Made by a program: the position numbers and the translations under genes. The notes under the pieces were generated by a model. The model had not been told where the DNA came from and ran no database searches. It saw only the letters and a program-made list of their open reading frames with translations. From Halobacteriovoraceae bacterium (GTDB lineage Bacteria; Bdellovibrionota; Bacteriovoracia; Bacteriovoracales; Bacteriovoracaceae), in NCBI GenBank assembly GCA_002713145.1, contig PAVS01000005.1, positions 219,048 to 283,047 on the forward strand: DNA of 64,000 nucleotides, given 5' to 3'. Shown here in pieces: positions 16,991 to 26,066 of the stretch (positions within the stretch are counted from its first letter, which is position 1; every line of letters starts with the position of its first letter).

Positions 16991-18242
16991 CTAGTTTACG
17001 TCCCTGTACATTTTGTAATTCTTTTTCATCTTTTACTTCACCGGCGGTAAAATAACCTGCCGCTTTTTTAGCTTCAATTTCAACTTGAGCATCAGCAGGA
17101 ATTAATTCTTCTGGTATCGAAAGTCTATTCACTACTTCAATACCAGCAGCTTTAATAGCATCGTATTTCATATTGCTCATCGAATGGAGGTTGTGAATTT
17201 TTTTAACACCTAAAAAATTGAGAGTGTCGGGCATGAACTCTTGGAACCTGGCATCTTGAACACCTGCCACACATTCAGTTCGATAGAAATAATTTTTAGC
17301 TGAATCACCACCTTCTTGTCTTTTTCGAGCGTTATAGACCATAAACTTAGTCACTTCTCCTAGAGCACGCCCTTCTTTTCTAAAATAAACAATCAGTCCC
17401 ACTCCACCACGTTGTGCGGTTCTTGCAGCATCTTCAATTCCCCAAGTAAGGTAAGGCCTACAAGTACAGATATCAGAGCCGAAAACATCACTTCCATTAC
17501 ATTCATCATGCACTCTACAAGTGAGTTCTATCTCTGGATTTTGTAAATCATCGGGATTACCAAAGACATAAGCAGTCGTACTTCCGATAGGAGGAAGTAG
17601 AATTTTTAAATCAGGTCTTGTGACTAACTCAGGAAACATTCCTCCTGTTTCTTGAAAAAGAATTTTTCGGAGTTCTCCTTCGTCAATTTTCAATCTTTTC
17701 GCCATACCTGGAAGATACCAAACTGGCTCGAGAGCAATTTTAGTACATTTAACAGAACCATCTTCTTTGACCACTTTTCCATCCACTTTAAGTTTTCCAG
17801 CTTTTACAGCTTCTTGAACTTCGGGGATGTGCAGGTGTGCCTGAGTCACAGCAATGGAAGGTTTAATATTAAAACCTTTGTCTAAATAATCTTTGAAATG
17901 AATATTGACATCCGCACCAAATGGGTCGATAGAGACAATTTTATCTTCTTCAAACCAAGCTGGATTTGGTTTCACTTGGTAAGTTCCTTCCGTATTGGCC
18001 AACTCAGGACGATGATCCTTAGGAAAAGCGCCTGATGCTATTGAGAGAGCTCTATAAACAGTGTAAGAGCCAGAATGTGATCCAATAGCATTACGATTTT
18101 GTTTATCAGAAATCGTTGCGATCACTGGTCCACGTTCTTTGGGATCTTTTGCTCCCCAATTGATAGGTGGTGTATCTTTAAAAATTTGATTTGCATGTGA
18201 AGTCAAAACTACATGTGATGTGCGCTTCATTTCTTCGGCCAT
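16983..18242 (-). CDS. GTP cyclohydrolase II-like protein, Urc1-type
   Basis: 419 residues, about twice the size of RibA, with an extra N-terminal region of about 220 residues. The cyclohydrolase core has RVHDECNGSDVFGSDICTCRPYL with three zinc-ligand cysteines, then YFRKEGRALGEVTK. RibA in riboflavin synthesis would be expected beside other rib genes or fused to RibB; neither is seen. The fungal URC1 product is a RibA relative needed for uracil catabolism, proposed to open the pyrimidine ring. Neighbouring DUF1688, upp and MMSDH support Urc1. Confidence 0.83.
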   Translation of the reverse strand: MAEEMKRTSHVVLTSHANQIFKDTPPINWGAKDPKERGPVIATISDKQNRNAIGSHSGSYTVYRALSIASGAFPKDHRPELANTEGTYQVKPNPAWFEEDKIVSIDPFGADVNIHFKDYLDKGFNIKPSIAVTQAHLHIPEVQEAVKAGKLKVDGKVVKEDGSVKCTKIALEPVWYLPGMAKRLKIDEGELRKILFQETGGMFPELVTRPDLKILLPPIGSTTAYVFGNPDDLQNPEIELTCRVHDECNGSDVFGSDICTCRPYLTWGIEDAARTAQRGGVGLIVYFRKEGRALGEVTKFMVYNARKRQEGGDSAKNYFYRTECVAGVQDARFQEFMPDTLNFLGVKKIHNLHSMSNMKYDAIKAAGIEVVNRLSIPEELIPADAQVEIEAKKAAGYFTAGEVKDEKELQNVQGRKLDD

Positions 18243-18255
18243 AATATATTCCTTT

Positions 18256-19731
18256 TTAAGACATCCAATTCGAGTCTTTTTGCATTTCCCATTTTGTCGT
18301 TACTTTTTTTACATCGGTCCAAAAATCTAAGGAATGATCTCCCGTTATATCTCCGTGTCCAAACTTTGAAGCTTTCACCCCTCCAAAGCTAAAAGGCTCT
18401 CTGGGAACAGGCACACCGATATTGACGCCAAACATTCCACACTCAGCATGAGCAGCTACATATTCGGCCATAGGACCTGAGCTGGTGAAGACACTCGCTG
18501 CATTTCCATAGACACTTGAATTTTGAATTTCGATTGCTTCAGTCACATTTTTACATCTAATAATTGAAAGTATGGGACCAAAAAGTTCAGAACATGCGGC
18601 TACACTTCCAGGAGCTACATTATCTAAGATAGTAGGCCCTATCCAATGACCTTCCCTCATATCACTTGGCTTTTTTGACTCCCGACCGTCTAAAATGAGA
18701 GTGGCTCCATCTTTAACCGCATCTTCTATCGCTTGATATAAGAAGTCACATTGTTCACGTGTGATAATAGCACCCATCGACTCTCCTAAAACTTGAGATT
18801 GAGCGCGCTCTTTAATCTTTTCAATATGTTTATCCACTTCCCCTACCGCTAAAAGAACAGATGCGGCCATACATCTTTGACCAGCACAACCTGTAAAGGA
18901 ATCTGAGATCCCCATCCCTGTTACATCTAAATCAGCATCAGGCAGGAGAATAATATGATTTTTAGCGCCCCCTAAACAAAGAGCTCTTTTATTGTGAGCC
19001 GTTGCACTTTTATAGACGATCTCTGCGACTTTAGTTGACCCTACAAAAGCCACAGCTTTTATATCAGGGTGAGTGGTGATCATCTCGACCACCTCTTTTT
19101 CACCTTGGGCTACGGTGAGAATACCACTAGGAAGACCTGCTTCAGCAAAAGCATCTGCTACGAACTTACTCGTGAGTGGTGTTTTTTCACTAGGCTTCCA
19201 GACATAAGCATTTCCCAAAACGATGGCGATGGGTATCGTCCACATCGGCACCATAGCAGGAAAATTAAAAGGAGTGATACTCCCTACAACCCCAAGAGGC
19301 TCTCTTCGGTATTCACAAAAAACACCTCGGCTGACTTCCATTTTTCCACCAATATCTGAGTTTTGCAGGGAAAGAGCATATTCAAGAACTTCAATTCCTT
19401 TCATCAAACCGGCGCGAGCTTCATTGATCGTTTTACCATTTTCAAGGGCCACAATATGAGAGATTTTATCTTGGTCGCGTAATAAGATATTTCTAAAATT
19501 AAAAAGGACGGCTGATCTCGCTTTTAGAGGGGTTTGCGCCCATTGTTTTTGAGCTGATTTTGCCGAATCAACGGCCGAGTTAAAATCATCTTTATTTATA
19601 TAAAAGACTTCCCCACAGTTTTTTCCAGTATAAGGACTGATCACTGGCCTTGTTTCACCTGCTGACTTTTGCCACTTCCCTGCGATGAAGTTTTGAGCTT
19701 GATGATTTGTCTGAGATGTATCTAATTGCAT
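18256..19731 (-). CDS. mmsA: CoA-acylating methylmalonate/malonate-semialdehyde dehydrogenase
   Basis: Oxidises malonate semialdehyde or methylmalonate semialdehyde to acetyl- or propionyl-CoA with NAD. The protein has 491 residues, with PFNFPAMVPMW, FVGSTKVAE and the catalytic cysteine region FTGCAGQRCMAASVLL. GGAGAC precedes the ATG. As the first gene of the urc operon it would remove the three-carbon product of uracil ring breakdown. The alternative is valine or inositol catabolism, but no genes for those are nearby. Confidence 0.88.
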   Translation of the reverse strand: MQLDTSQTNHQAQNFIAGKWQKSAGETRPVISPYTGKNCGEVFYINKDDFNSAVDSAKSAQKQWAQTPLKARSAVLFNFRNILLRDQDKISHIVALENGKTINEARAGLMKGIEVLEYALSLQNSDIGGKMEVSRGVFCEYRREPLGVVGSITPFNFPAMVPMWTIPIAIVLGNAYVWKPSEKTPLTSKFVADAFAEAGLPSGILTVAQGEKEVVEMITTHPDIKAVAFVGSTKVAEIVYKSATAHNKRALCLGGAKNHIILLPDADLDVTGMGISDSFTGCAGQRCMAASVLLAVGEVDKHIEKIKERAQSQVLGESMGAIITREQCDFLYQAIEDAVKDGATLILDGRESKKPSDMREGHWIGPTILDNVAPGSVAACSELFGPILSIIRCKNVTEAIEIQNSSVYGNAASVFTSSGPMAEYVAAHAECGMFGVNIGVPVPREPFSFGGVKASKFGHGDITGDHSLDFWTDVKKVTTKWEMQKDSNWMS

Positions 19732-19817
19732 AAAGTCTCCGTAATTAAAAAACTATTATGTTATAGATAAAGCAGGAACTTGATAAGTTGCACTGCGCAT
19801 ACTGCTGTGCAAAGAAT

Positions 19818-20300
19818 CTATTTTATATCAAGTATTTTGTAGAGCCTTGTTTGATCGTTAATTTCTACTTCAAATTCATCATTTTGAGTGAGATCAAGTA
19901 TTTCTCGACCGATAGGTGAAAAGACCGAGATGACCATTAATGCCTCACCCTCAATATTGAGTAAGCTCCCACCACTGGTAGGAGAAATATAATACCAACG
20001 CTTTTGATGATTATGTTCTATTTTAACCATAGCGCCGATGCAAACTTCATCTTTTGAAGTGAGATCTCTAAGGGGGAGATCTTCGAGCAAAAGTCTTTCA
20101 TGCTCTAGATCATTCAGCCGTTGTCTAAGTCCATCAGCAAGATAGTTTGCTTCCGTTGCTCTGGTGTCATATTTGCCATCACTTTTAAGATCACCTTTTT
20201 GCACCAGATTCTCAGAGGTTTTTAAAGTTTCTTTGAGACTATTGAGCTCTTTTTGGTTTTTTTCTAGAAGTTGTTTTTTTATTTCAGCTTTCATTCTCAT
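19818..20300 (-). CDS. GreA/GreB C-terminal-domain protein
   Basis: 160 residues. An N-terminal coiled coil (about 1-70) carries GDLKSDGKYDTRATEANYLADGL in place of the GreA acidic tip. The C-terminal FKBP-like Gre domain has SPIGREILDLTQNDEFEVE. The KYDTR..EA.YLA pattern belongs to a Gre-like group lacking the usual tip acids, so transcript-cleavage activity is doubtful. It may bind the RNA polymerase secondary channel. Divergent from uup, 64 bases away. Confidence 0.75.
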   Translation of the reverse strand: MRMKAEIKKQLLEKNQKELNSLKETLKTSENLVQKGDLKSDGKYDTRATEANYLADGLRQRLNDLEHERLLLEDLPLRDLTSKDEVCIGAMVKIEHNHQKRWYYISPTSGGSLLNIEGEALMVISVFSPIGREILDLTQNDEFEVEINDQTRLYKILDIK

Positions 20301-20351
20301 TATTATGCCTAAGATTATCTACTAACTCTATCGTTTTCTTTTTTTTACCTA

Positions 20352-20357
20352 TATAGT
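20352..20357 (+). promoter_or_regulatory. -10 box of a possibly leaderless uup gene
   Basis: TATAGT ends seven bases before the ATG at 20365. No Shine-Dalgarno sequence is seen. Same spacing as before the mipA-like gene. Confidence 0.4.
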
Positions 20358-20364
20358 CTTACCC

Positions 20365-22302
20365 ATGACTATCTTATGTAATCTTGCCAATATTAATTTG
20401 GCGTTTGGGGAGAAGATCCTCTTTAATGATGCAAAATTAACCATTAATAAAGCTGATCGTATTGGTCTCATTGGCCTAAATGGTCATGGAAAGTCCACTT
20501 TATTTAATATTCTTTCGGGAAAACAAACACCTGATATCTCAACCCCTCCCTTTATCTTTGATAAAAATAAAGATTTTACCCTTTTTCTCATCCCTCAAGA
20601 GCTGGATGTTAAAAGTTTTCCGGAACTTGATATCAATAATTTTTGGATCTCTTTTTACCCAGACCTTTATGACACATGGAAAGAATTAAAAGTTGTAGAG
20701 GAAAAACTTATCGAAAATTATGAAGATGAAAGTCTTTTACATAAACAAACCGATTTACTTGAAGCCTTCGATCAAGCTGGTGGTTGGCAGATTGAATCTA
20801 GTTATCAATCTTACCTGGGGCTTTTTGGATTAAACAATAGAGAGACTCTCCCCCTAGATTTATCTGGAGGGGAACAAAGAAAGATGGCCCTCAGTATTGG
20901 TCTATCTGCTCCTCATGAATTTATTCTCTGGGATGAGCCAACAAACCATCTTGATATTGAAACCATTGAAACATTTGAAGATGAGCTGCTAGGCTGTCAA
21001 AAAACATTTATGATCATCTCACATGACCGTTACCTTCTTAACCATGTGACCAACCGTATCGTGCATATTGAAAGAGGTGAAATCAATACTTTTCAAGGAA
21101 CTTACCTCACCTATTTGGAACATTTAGAAGAAAAAGAAAAAGAGCTCGCCAAAAACTTATCCACTCTTGAAAATAAACATCGCCGGGAATTGGCCTGGAT
21201 GAGACAGGGAATCAAAGCACGAGGCACTCGTTCCAAAAAGCGCGTTGAAGGTTTTGAGAATATCAAAAAAGATATTGCCCATCTTAAATCTCGCGCCCGT
21301 AAATCCGTTGAGCTAGATTTAAGTCATAGTGGAAGAAAAACAAAAATATTGGTCCAAATCAGTGATGGTGAATTTGGGTATAACCAAGACGTTCTTTTAA
21401 AAGAACTGAATCTCATCGTGGCCAAAAAAGACAAGATTGCTCTCATTGGTCCTAATGGTGCAGGTAAATCGACACTCCTTAAAATTATAAGTGGAGATCT
21501 CAGCTTAAACAAAGGAAACATCAAAACTCCTGATGAGTTTAAAGTGATTCGCTTTGATCAAAAAAGATCAGAGCTAGATGAATCAAAAACACTTTTTGAA
21601 GCTGTGGGTGCAGGACAGGATTTTGTTCATCTCGCTGATGGTTCTCGTAAACATATCATGAGCTATTTAGAAAACTTTCTTTTTCATAGAAATCAAATCA
21701 ACCGCCCTATCTCCACCTTATCCGGAGGAGAAAAAAATAGACTTCAATTGGCCATGTTTATGAGTCAGAGTGCAGATTTATGGATATTCGATGAACCTAC
21801 CAACGATCTCGATATTGAAACCATTGAACTCCTAGAAGCTGAGCTAAAAAACTATGACGCTCCCGTGATAATCGTAGGGCATGACCGAGCTTTCCTAGAT
21901 AATATCTGTAAAAGCACGTGGCTGGTTCATGAAAAAAAGATCGAAGTTTTTGAAGGGGGTTATTCTCAAGTGGCTCCTTATTTACATGCCTTAGAATTAG
22001 AGAAAGCCAATCAATCCACCAGACCAAAAACAGAAGAAAAGCCTAAGACAGTTGGGGGGGAGAAAGAGTCTTCAAAAAAACCTAGCCTGAAAGATCAAAA
22101 AAGATTTGAAGAGGTTGAGCAACTTATATCTGAAGTTGATGATAAAATTATTGCTCTTGAAGAAAAGCTATCGGCAATTGATTACTCCTCAGAGGATGCG
22201 GCTCAAGATGCACAAGACCTACAAAAAGAAATTCAAACATTCAAAAATCAATCAGAAAAGCTGATGAGTGAGTGGGAAGAATTAGCAGAGAAAATGAATT
22301 AA
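20365..22302 (+). CDS. uup: ABC-F ATPase, Uup type
   Basis: Soluble ABC-F protein acting on ribosomes or DNA-repair intermediates, not a transporter. Domain 1 has Walker A GLNGHGKST (37-45), LSGGEQRKMAL and DEPTNHLDIE. A charged linker follows. Domain 2 has GPNGAGKST, LSGGEKNRLQL and DEPTNDLDIE. The C-terminal Uup coiled coil covers about 555-645. 645 residues, full length. Its stop overlaps the convergent collagen-like gene by four bases. Confidence 0.92.
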   Translation: MTILCNLANINLAFGEKILFNDAKLTINKADRIGLIGLNGHGKSTLFNILSGKQTPDISTPPFIFDKNKDFTLFLIPQELDVKSFPELDINNFWISFYPDLYDTWKELKVVEEKLIENYEDESLLHKQTDLLEAFDQAGGWQIESSYQSYLGLFGLNNRETLPLDLSGGEQRKMALSIGLSAPHEFILWDEPTNHLDIETIETFEDELLGCQKTFMIISHDRYLLNHVTNRIVHIERGEINTFQGTYLTYLEHLEEKEKELAKNLSTLENKHRRELAWMRQGIKARGTRSKKRVEGFENIKKDIAHLKSRARKSVELDLSHSGRKTKILVQISDGEFGYNQDVLLKELNLIVAKKDKIALIGPNGAGKSTLLKIISGDLSLNKGNIKTPDEFKVIRFDQKRSELDESKTLFEAVGAGQDFVHLADGSRKHIMSYLENFLFHRNQINRPISTLSGGEKNRLQLAMFMSQSADLWIFDEPTNDLDIETIELLEAELKNYDAPVIIVGHDRAFLDNICKSTWLVHEKKIEVFEGGYSQVAPYLHALELEKANQSTRPKTEEKPKTVGGEKESSKKPSLKDQKRFEEVEQLISEVDDKIIALEEKLSAIDYSSEDAAQDAQDLQKEIQTFKNQSEKLMSEWEELAEKMN

Positions 22303-23459
22303 ATTTTAAAAACACCTCTTAAACCAAAAGCACGAGTCTGCCCTCTAAATTTACGATAGACATTAACGTTAATTAAGAGCTTAGCGCCTTTTTCTTTATA
22401 TTTCTGAGGTATTTTCATTCGCCCTAGGGCCAAATAAAAACTTTGATTCTTATAAGTGATAAAGCGAGATGGCACATCATAAAACTTTGTGGCGTCTTCA
22501 ACAATATCTTCAGCATTTAATTTCTTAATAGAGATCACAAACCTAGAGTCTACCAGGGGGTCTAAGGGTCTTTTTTCAGTGATCTCCAAGTTGAGAGCGC
22601 GGCCATGGCCTCTGAGCTTTTTTAAATCAAGGTTCGTAAATTGATAGTCTCGAATAACATTATTGACTTGTATGACATAAGCTGAATCCGCATCCAAGAT
22701 ACGATAGTCGATGAGGGCCCCTTGATAGCTCGTCAAATCAAAAGAATTATCTTTAAGTTTGAATGCGATTCTGGTGTCAGAGAATTTTGAAAAATCGTGC
22801 TCTGTGTTCCAATCAAGTTTTATATTAAAGTACTGTGTATGGGCGTAGGTATAATAATGCTCTCGTACATAGGAACCTGGGGCCACAAGAAATTTAAGTC
22901 CAAATATTTTATTCCAAAAATGTTTTCCTAAAAAAATATTATTGGCAGCAAGTTTTTTGAGTGTCGTTATTTTTGATTGTTGCACACTGGGAAGTTCAAA
23001 GTTCCTTGGGAAGATATAGACCATCCCTAACTCTCCTGGCATTCCTCTTGTTCCATCCTCACCTGGATCGCCTGAAAGTCCACCATTGCAACCCTCACCA
23101 CCAGCGCCGCCCCGTCCTTTCTCTCCTCCGAGTCCTCCTCGTTGGTCAATTTTCAGAACATTTAATCTATCAATTGAATCAGTATAGAGATAAAGATTAG
23201 CTCCAGGCTCTCCATCTTCTCCATCCCCTCCATCTTCTCCGTCATTTCCATCAAGGGTGCGCTCATCACAAACGAGATGTGAGCCACTATGGCCGTCGAC
23301 ACCATCAGCCCCATCCGCTCCAGAGAGATCTAAGCGCTCGGCCCTAATATTCTCTTCTAACAATAGTAACCCTTCGGTACCCAAAGCCGTTGGAATGAAA
23401 AGAATAAGAGCGACAGTGAGCTGTCTCAAAATTAATTTGAACAGGGCATTTAAATTCAT
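22299..23459 (-). CDS. Secreted protein with collagen-like Gly-rich segments
   Basis: 386 residues. An N-terminal signal segment (about 8-28) is followed by two glycine-rich blocks: about 43-85 (GADGADGVDG, DGNDGEDGGDGEDGEPG) and about 105-145 (GGLGGEKGRGGAGGEG, GDPGEDGTRGMPGELG). A non-repetitive beta-rich C-terminal domain of about 240 residues follows. The Gly-X-Y pattern is partly regular, interrupted by a conserved-looking cysteine segment (SHLVCDERTLDG). No homologous family recognised in the C-terminal part. Likely exported; a surface or structural role is inference. Confidence 0.7.
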   Translation of the reverse strand: MNLNALFKLILRQLTVALILFIPTALGTEGLLLLEENIRAERLDLSGADGADGVDGHSGSHLVCDERTLDGNDGEDGGDGEDGEPGANLYLYTDSIDRLNVLKIDQRGGLGGEKGRGGAGGEGCNGGLSGDPGEDGTRGMPGELGMVYIFPRNFELPSVQQSKITTLKKLAANNIFLGKHFWNKIFGLKFLVAPGSYVREHYYTYAHTQYFNIKLDWNTEHDFSKFSDTRIAFKLKDNSFDLTSYQGALIDYRILDADSAYVIQVNNVIRDYQFTNLDLKKLRGHGRALNLEITEKRPLDPLVDSRFVISIKKLNAEDIVEDATKFYDVPSRFITYKNQSFYLALGRMKIPQKYKEKGAKLLINVNVYRKFRGQTRAFGLRGVFKI

Positions 23460-23541
23460 AAGGCTTTATAAACAAAAAAGGCAGGTATGTAACCCGGTTA
23501 GTAAAATTTATCCCTTCTGAGTGCCCATTATTTAAGGGGGT

Positions 23542-23558
23542 TATGTATATGGTACATA
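23542..23558. promoter_or_regulatory. Short inverted repeat upstream of a lipoprotein gene
   Basis: TATGTA (23542-23547) and TACATA (23553-23558) flank five bases in the divergent spacer between the collagen-like and lipoprotein genes. It may be an operator; no other copy was noticed. Confidence 0.25.
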
Positions 23559-23636
23559 CGTAAAATCAATAAGTTAAAATAAAGCTCATGACCTTAATTA
23601 AACTCAATTATAATAAGCCTGGGGGACATTGCGATC

Positions 23637-24347
23637 ATGGGAAAGAAAATTGTTTTATTGTTAATGATATTCATTATAGCTGGTTGTGAGGCTCCTGAAG
23701 CCATTGAAGACACTGAACTGGATGAAAACAACCCGATTATCATTGCTGACTATCCTGAAGATGAAATCCCCCCTAAAGAAGCTCCTTACCTTAAACTCGA
23801 GATCAATGGCGAAAAGCAAGAATTAATCAATACCGATCAATTTGTAGGTTGCCAAAGAAGCTATGGCTCCCAGGTATTAGATATCAATATAAGTGGAGAT
23901 GACGGCTCTTTTTTAAATAAGCAAGGAAGGTTTGAAGTCACACTCCCTTTAGTAAAAATTTTTACAGATGAGGAGGAAACGCTTTTCTCAGACTCATATA
24001 ATCCCATTGGAATGCCTATCGTAGACTTTATTGCAGAAGATGCACCCATTGAGTTTGTTGAACTCCCTATTGGTATCGTGGAAATTCCAAAAGTCACTCA
24101 TAGTATCGTCAGTGTGTATAACCAACCCGGAGTAAATCCCAACTGTGCTATAAGGGCCAAAAAAAGAGGCGCTCTTATTATAGATTATGGAAAAAGAAGC
24201 TCTTATGGTGTTAAAAAACATTATCGAGAATTTGAGATTTCATGTCAGCACTTTGTGGTCAAGGATCAACTAGAAGATGAATTTGTTGATTTGAAAATTG
24301 ATTCACTCAAATTAGATTTTAACTGTGAAGAAATGGTTTATTATTAA
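23637..24347 (+). CDS. Lipoprotein of unknown function
   Basis: 236 residues. The lipobox IIAGC places the acylated cysteine at 17, followed by an acidic, proline-rich linker to about 50 and a beta-rich domain with cysteines (FVGCQRS, NPNCAIRAK, EISCQHF, DFNCEEM). GGGGG lies upstream of the ATG. I recognise no family. The stop overlaps the convergent receiver-like gene by four bases. Confidence 0.7.
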   Translation: MGKKIVLLLMIFIIAGCEAPEAIEDTELDENNPIIIADYPEDEIPPKEAPYLKLEINGEKQELINTDQFVGCQRSYGSQVLDINISGDDGSFLNKQGRFEVTLPLVKIFTDEEETLFSDSYNPIGMPIVDFIAEDAPIEFVELPIGIVEIPKVTHSIVSVYNQPGVNPNCAIRAKKRGALIIDYGKRSSYGVKKHYREFEISCQHFVVKDQLEDEFVDLKIDSLKLDFNCEEMVYY

Positions 24348-24655
24348 AAAGGTGCGCGTTTCGTAATGGACCCCTTGATATAGGGGGGGATTTCCTCAGG
24401 CTTAAACTTTAACCCACTGGCAAGATAAATTTCGGTAAAACCACAGTCAAAGAGTCTTCTGGCTTCAATTTCACCTTTGATATTATGACCGAGTTGTGAA
24501 TCGATATAAATAGCTTCAGGCATCACTTCACTTTTTTCTAAAAACTCTAAGGCTTCATCCACAGTAAAGAAAGTAACAAGTTCCACTTCTGCTTTTTGAG
24601 CAGCAAGCTTCCAACTCATATGAATTAATTTATCATCATCAATTAAAATAATCAT
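24344..24655 (-). CDS. Stand-alone, short receiver domain
   Basis: 103 residues, about 15-20 shorter than a standard CheY fold. The acidic triad IDDD is at 5-8, the likely phosphorylation site is D52 in IYIDSQLG, the switch residue is S80 in LASG, and the conserved lysine is K99 in TKRAPF. All key residues are therefore kept even though the length between them is reduced. No output domain. It overlaps the upstream membrane protein by four bases (ATGA), so the two probably work together. Confidence 0.72.
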   Translation of the reverse strand: MIILIDDDKLIHMSWKLAAQKAEVELVTFFTVDEALEFLEKSEVMPEAIYIDSQLGHNIKGEIEARRLFDCGFTEIYLASGLKFKPEEIPPYIKGSITKRAPF

Positions 24656-25143
24656 AGGCCGGTGAAGATCTCCACTTTTCGAGGGTAATTTTCAAGAAAA
24701 AGCTCACAACGTTTTTTCTCAGGCACCAGTGGCTCTGGTGTTTTTTCAATCATCTCAAAGGTATCTTTGAGAACAATACCTTCACTCACCTCATACTCTC
24801 TAATGCGAAAATTTTTAATCTTTTTGTAACCAAATTTAAAATGATTGAGAAGGCTCTCCGTAAAAAACACATCTTCACTAAAGCCATCAAGTTGAAGTTT
24901 CACTCGTCCTTCGTTTTTCATGCCACGGTAGATAAGTTCATCTGGCTTAACTTCATAGGTGTAATCGTTACTGATGAGGTAACAAAAATTATATTTTTTA
25001 TTGAAGAGGATGGTAAATTGACGATCAAATGAAAAAAAAGCGCTGTAAATAATTGAGCTCATGGCCACAGCGAGGGCCAGCATAAGAATGATGAGAACTT
25101 TCATCGTTTTTTTGTTTTTGGATTTAGTCTTTTTTAAGCTCAC
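24652..25143 (-). CDS. Membrane-anchored protein paired with a receiver domain
   Basis: 163 residues. A lysine-rich N-terminus (about 1-14) is followed by one transmembrane segment (about 15-35, VLIILMLALAVAMSSIIYSAFF) and an external domain of about 125 residues without a recognised family. The track start is GTG with no clear ribosome-binding site; an ATG at 25104 is an alternative. It is translationally coupled to the receiver gene downstream. A sensory or docking role is inference. Confidence 0.6.
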   Translation of the reverse strand: MSLKKTKSKNKKTMKVLIILMLALAVAMSSIIYSAFFSFDRQFTILFNKKYNFCYLISNDYTYEVKPDELIYRGMKNEGRVKLQLDGFSEDVFFTESLLNHFKFGYKKIKNFRIREYEVSEGIVLKDTFEMIEKTPEPLVPEKKRCELFLENYPRKVEIFTGL

Positions 25144-25269
25144 TGTAAATTCAACCGTTCGTAACTCTTATCAATTAGCATAAGTGCTGAGTCATATTAG
25201 ATCGCTAGTTTAGCACAGTCATTTTCTCTTTGTCATAGGCCAAGAAGAATTAATAACTATTGCTAAGCA

Positions 25270-25932
25270 TTAAATCATCTGATCAATTAGCTCTTTAATG
25301 CCCTCAGGGCAGGTTAATTTTGTCTTGGAAGCAAACTCTGAGAGTGACATAATAAAATCATAAGGCATGGAAGATTGAACCAAATTTACGGCCCAGGTCG
25401 GAATGCTCCCCTTTGGATCCACCAGTAAAATCAACTCAACGTAAGTATCTTCTCCTCTTGGAGAAAAATAGATTTTTCCAAACTCAATCTCTGCTCTGAC
25501 TTTTCCTTCCCCCGCTGGTGCATTGGGATGTTCAGTAGATTTAAAATAAAGGATTAAACTACGTTTATCTTCTGAGAGTTTAAGTTTGTAATGAACAACG
25601 GTATCTCGATCATTCACAGGCCAGGGCATATCTGTGATGTCATAAAGTATAGCTTCAGTATCGGAGATATTCTTTACGTATTTTCTTTCCACCAGATTAG
25701 GAACCCAGGACCCAGCTGCTTCCACATTTCTTAAAATAGCGGTGATCTTACTAATGGGTGCATTGACGATGCCATGGGCACGCATAGAGCGTATGGCGGT
25801 ATTTTTGCTTTTTTTAGAATAAACAGTGATGCCATCTTTTTTACTAATCACTACCCAATCATCTTGAGCCGCAAATAGAGAATTTGCGCTGATAATACAA
25901 ATCAATATAAGGGAGCTGAGTGATAAATTCAT
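25270..25932 (-). CDS. Exported START-domain protein
   Basis: 220 residues. A signal peptide (about 1-22, ending SLFAA) precedes a START (steroidogenic acute regulatory-related lipid transfer) domain: WVVISKKDGITVYSKK, AILRNVEAAGSWVPNL, DITDMPWPVNDRD and FSPRGEDTYVELI. The fold forms a hydrophobic pocket, so binding or carriage of lipid in the periplasm is plausible. Substrate unknown. Confidence 0.82.
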   Translation of the reverse strand: MNLSLSSLILICIISANSLFAAQDDWVVISKKDGITVYSKKSKNTAIRSMRAHGIVNAPISKITAILRNVEAAGSWVPNLVERKYVKNISDTEAILYDITDMPWPVNDRDTVVHYKLKLSEDKRSLILYFKSTEHPNAPAGEGKVRAEIEFGKIYFSPRGEDTYVELILLVDPKGSIPTWAVNLVQSSMPYDFIMSLSEFASKTKLTCPEGIKELIDQMI

Positions 25933-26017
25933 TTGTTTGCCATTTTAGCCGATTGCAAAACAAAAATGAAACAGTTTATACTTGAGTAATACTCTCGCTG
26001 TCATTCCTCATGATTTT

Positions 26018-26045
26018 TTAACATTTAAAAGTTATTGAGTATAAT
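26018..26045 (+). promoter_or_regulatory. Promoter of the small-protein/transporter pair
   Basis: TTAACA and a perfect TATAAT are spaced by 16 bases. AAGGAG follows at 26058-26062, correctly placed for the ATG at 26067. Confidence 0.55.
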
Positions 26046-26066
26046 ATTTAAAGTGTAAGGAGAATT

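Noticed and set aside
16983-18242. RibA of riboflavin synthesis
   Set aside because: The zinc cysteines are present, but an extra N-terminal domain and the urc4, upp and mmsA neighbours fit Urc1; no other rib gene is near.
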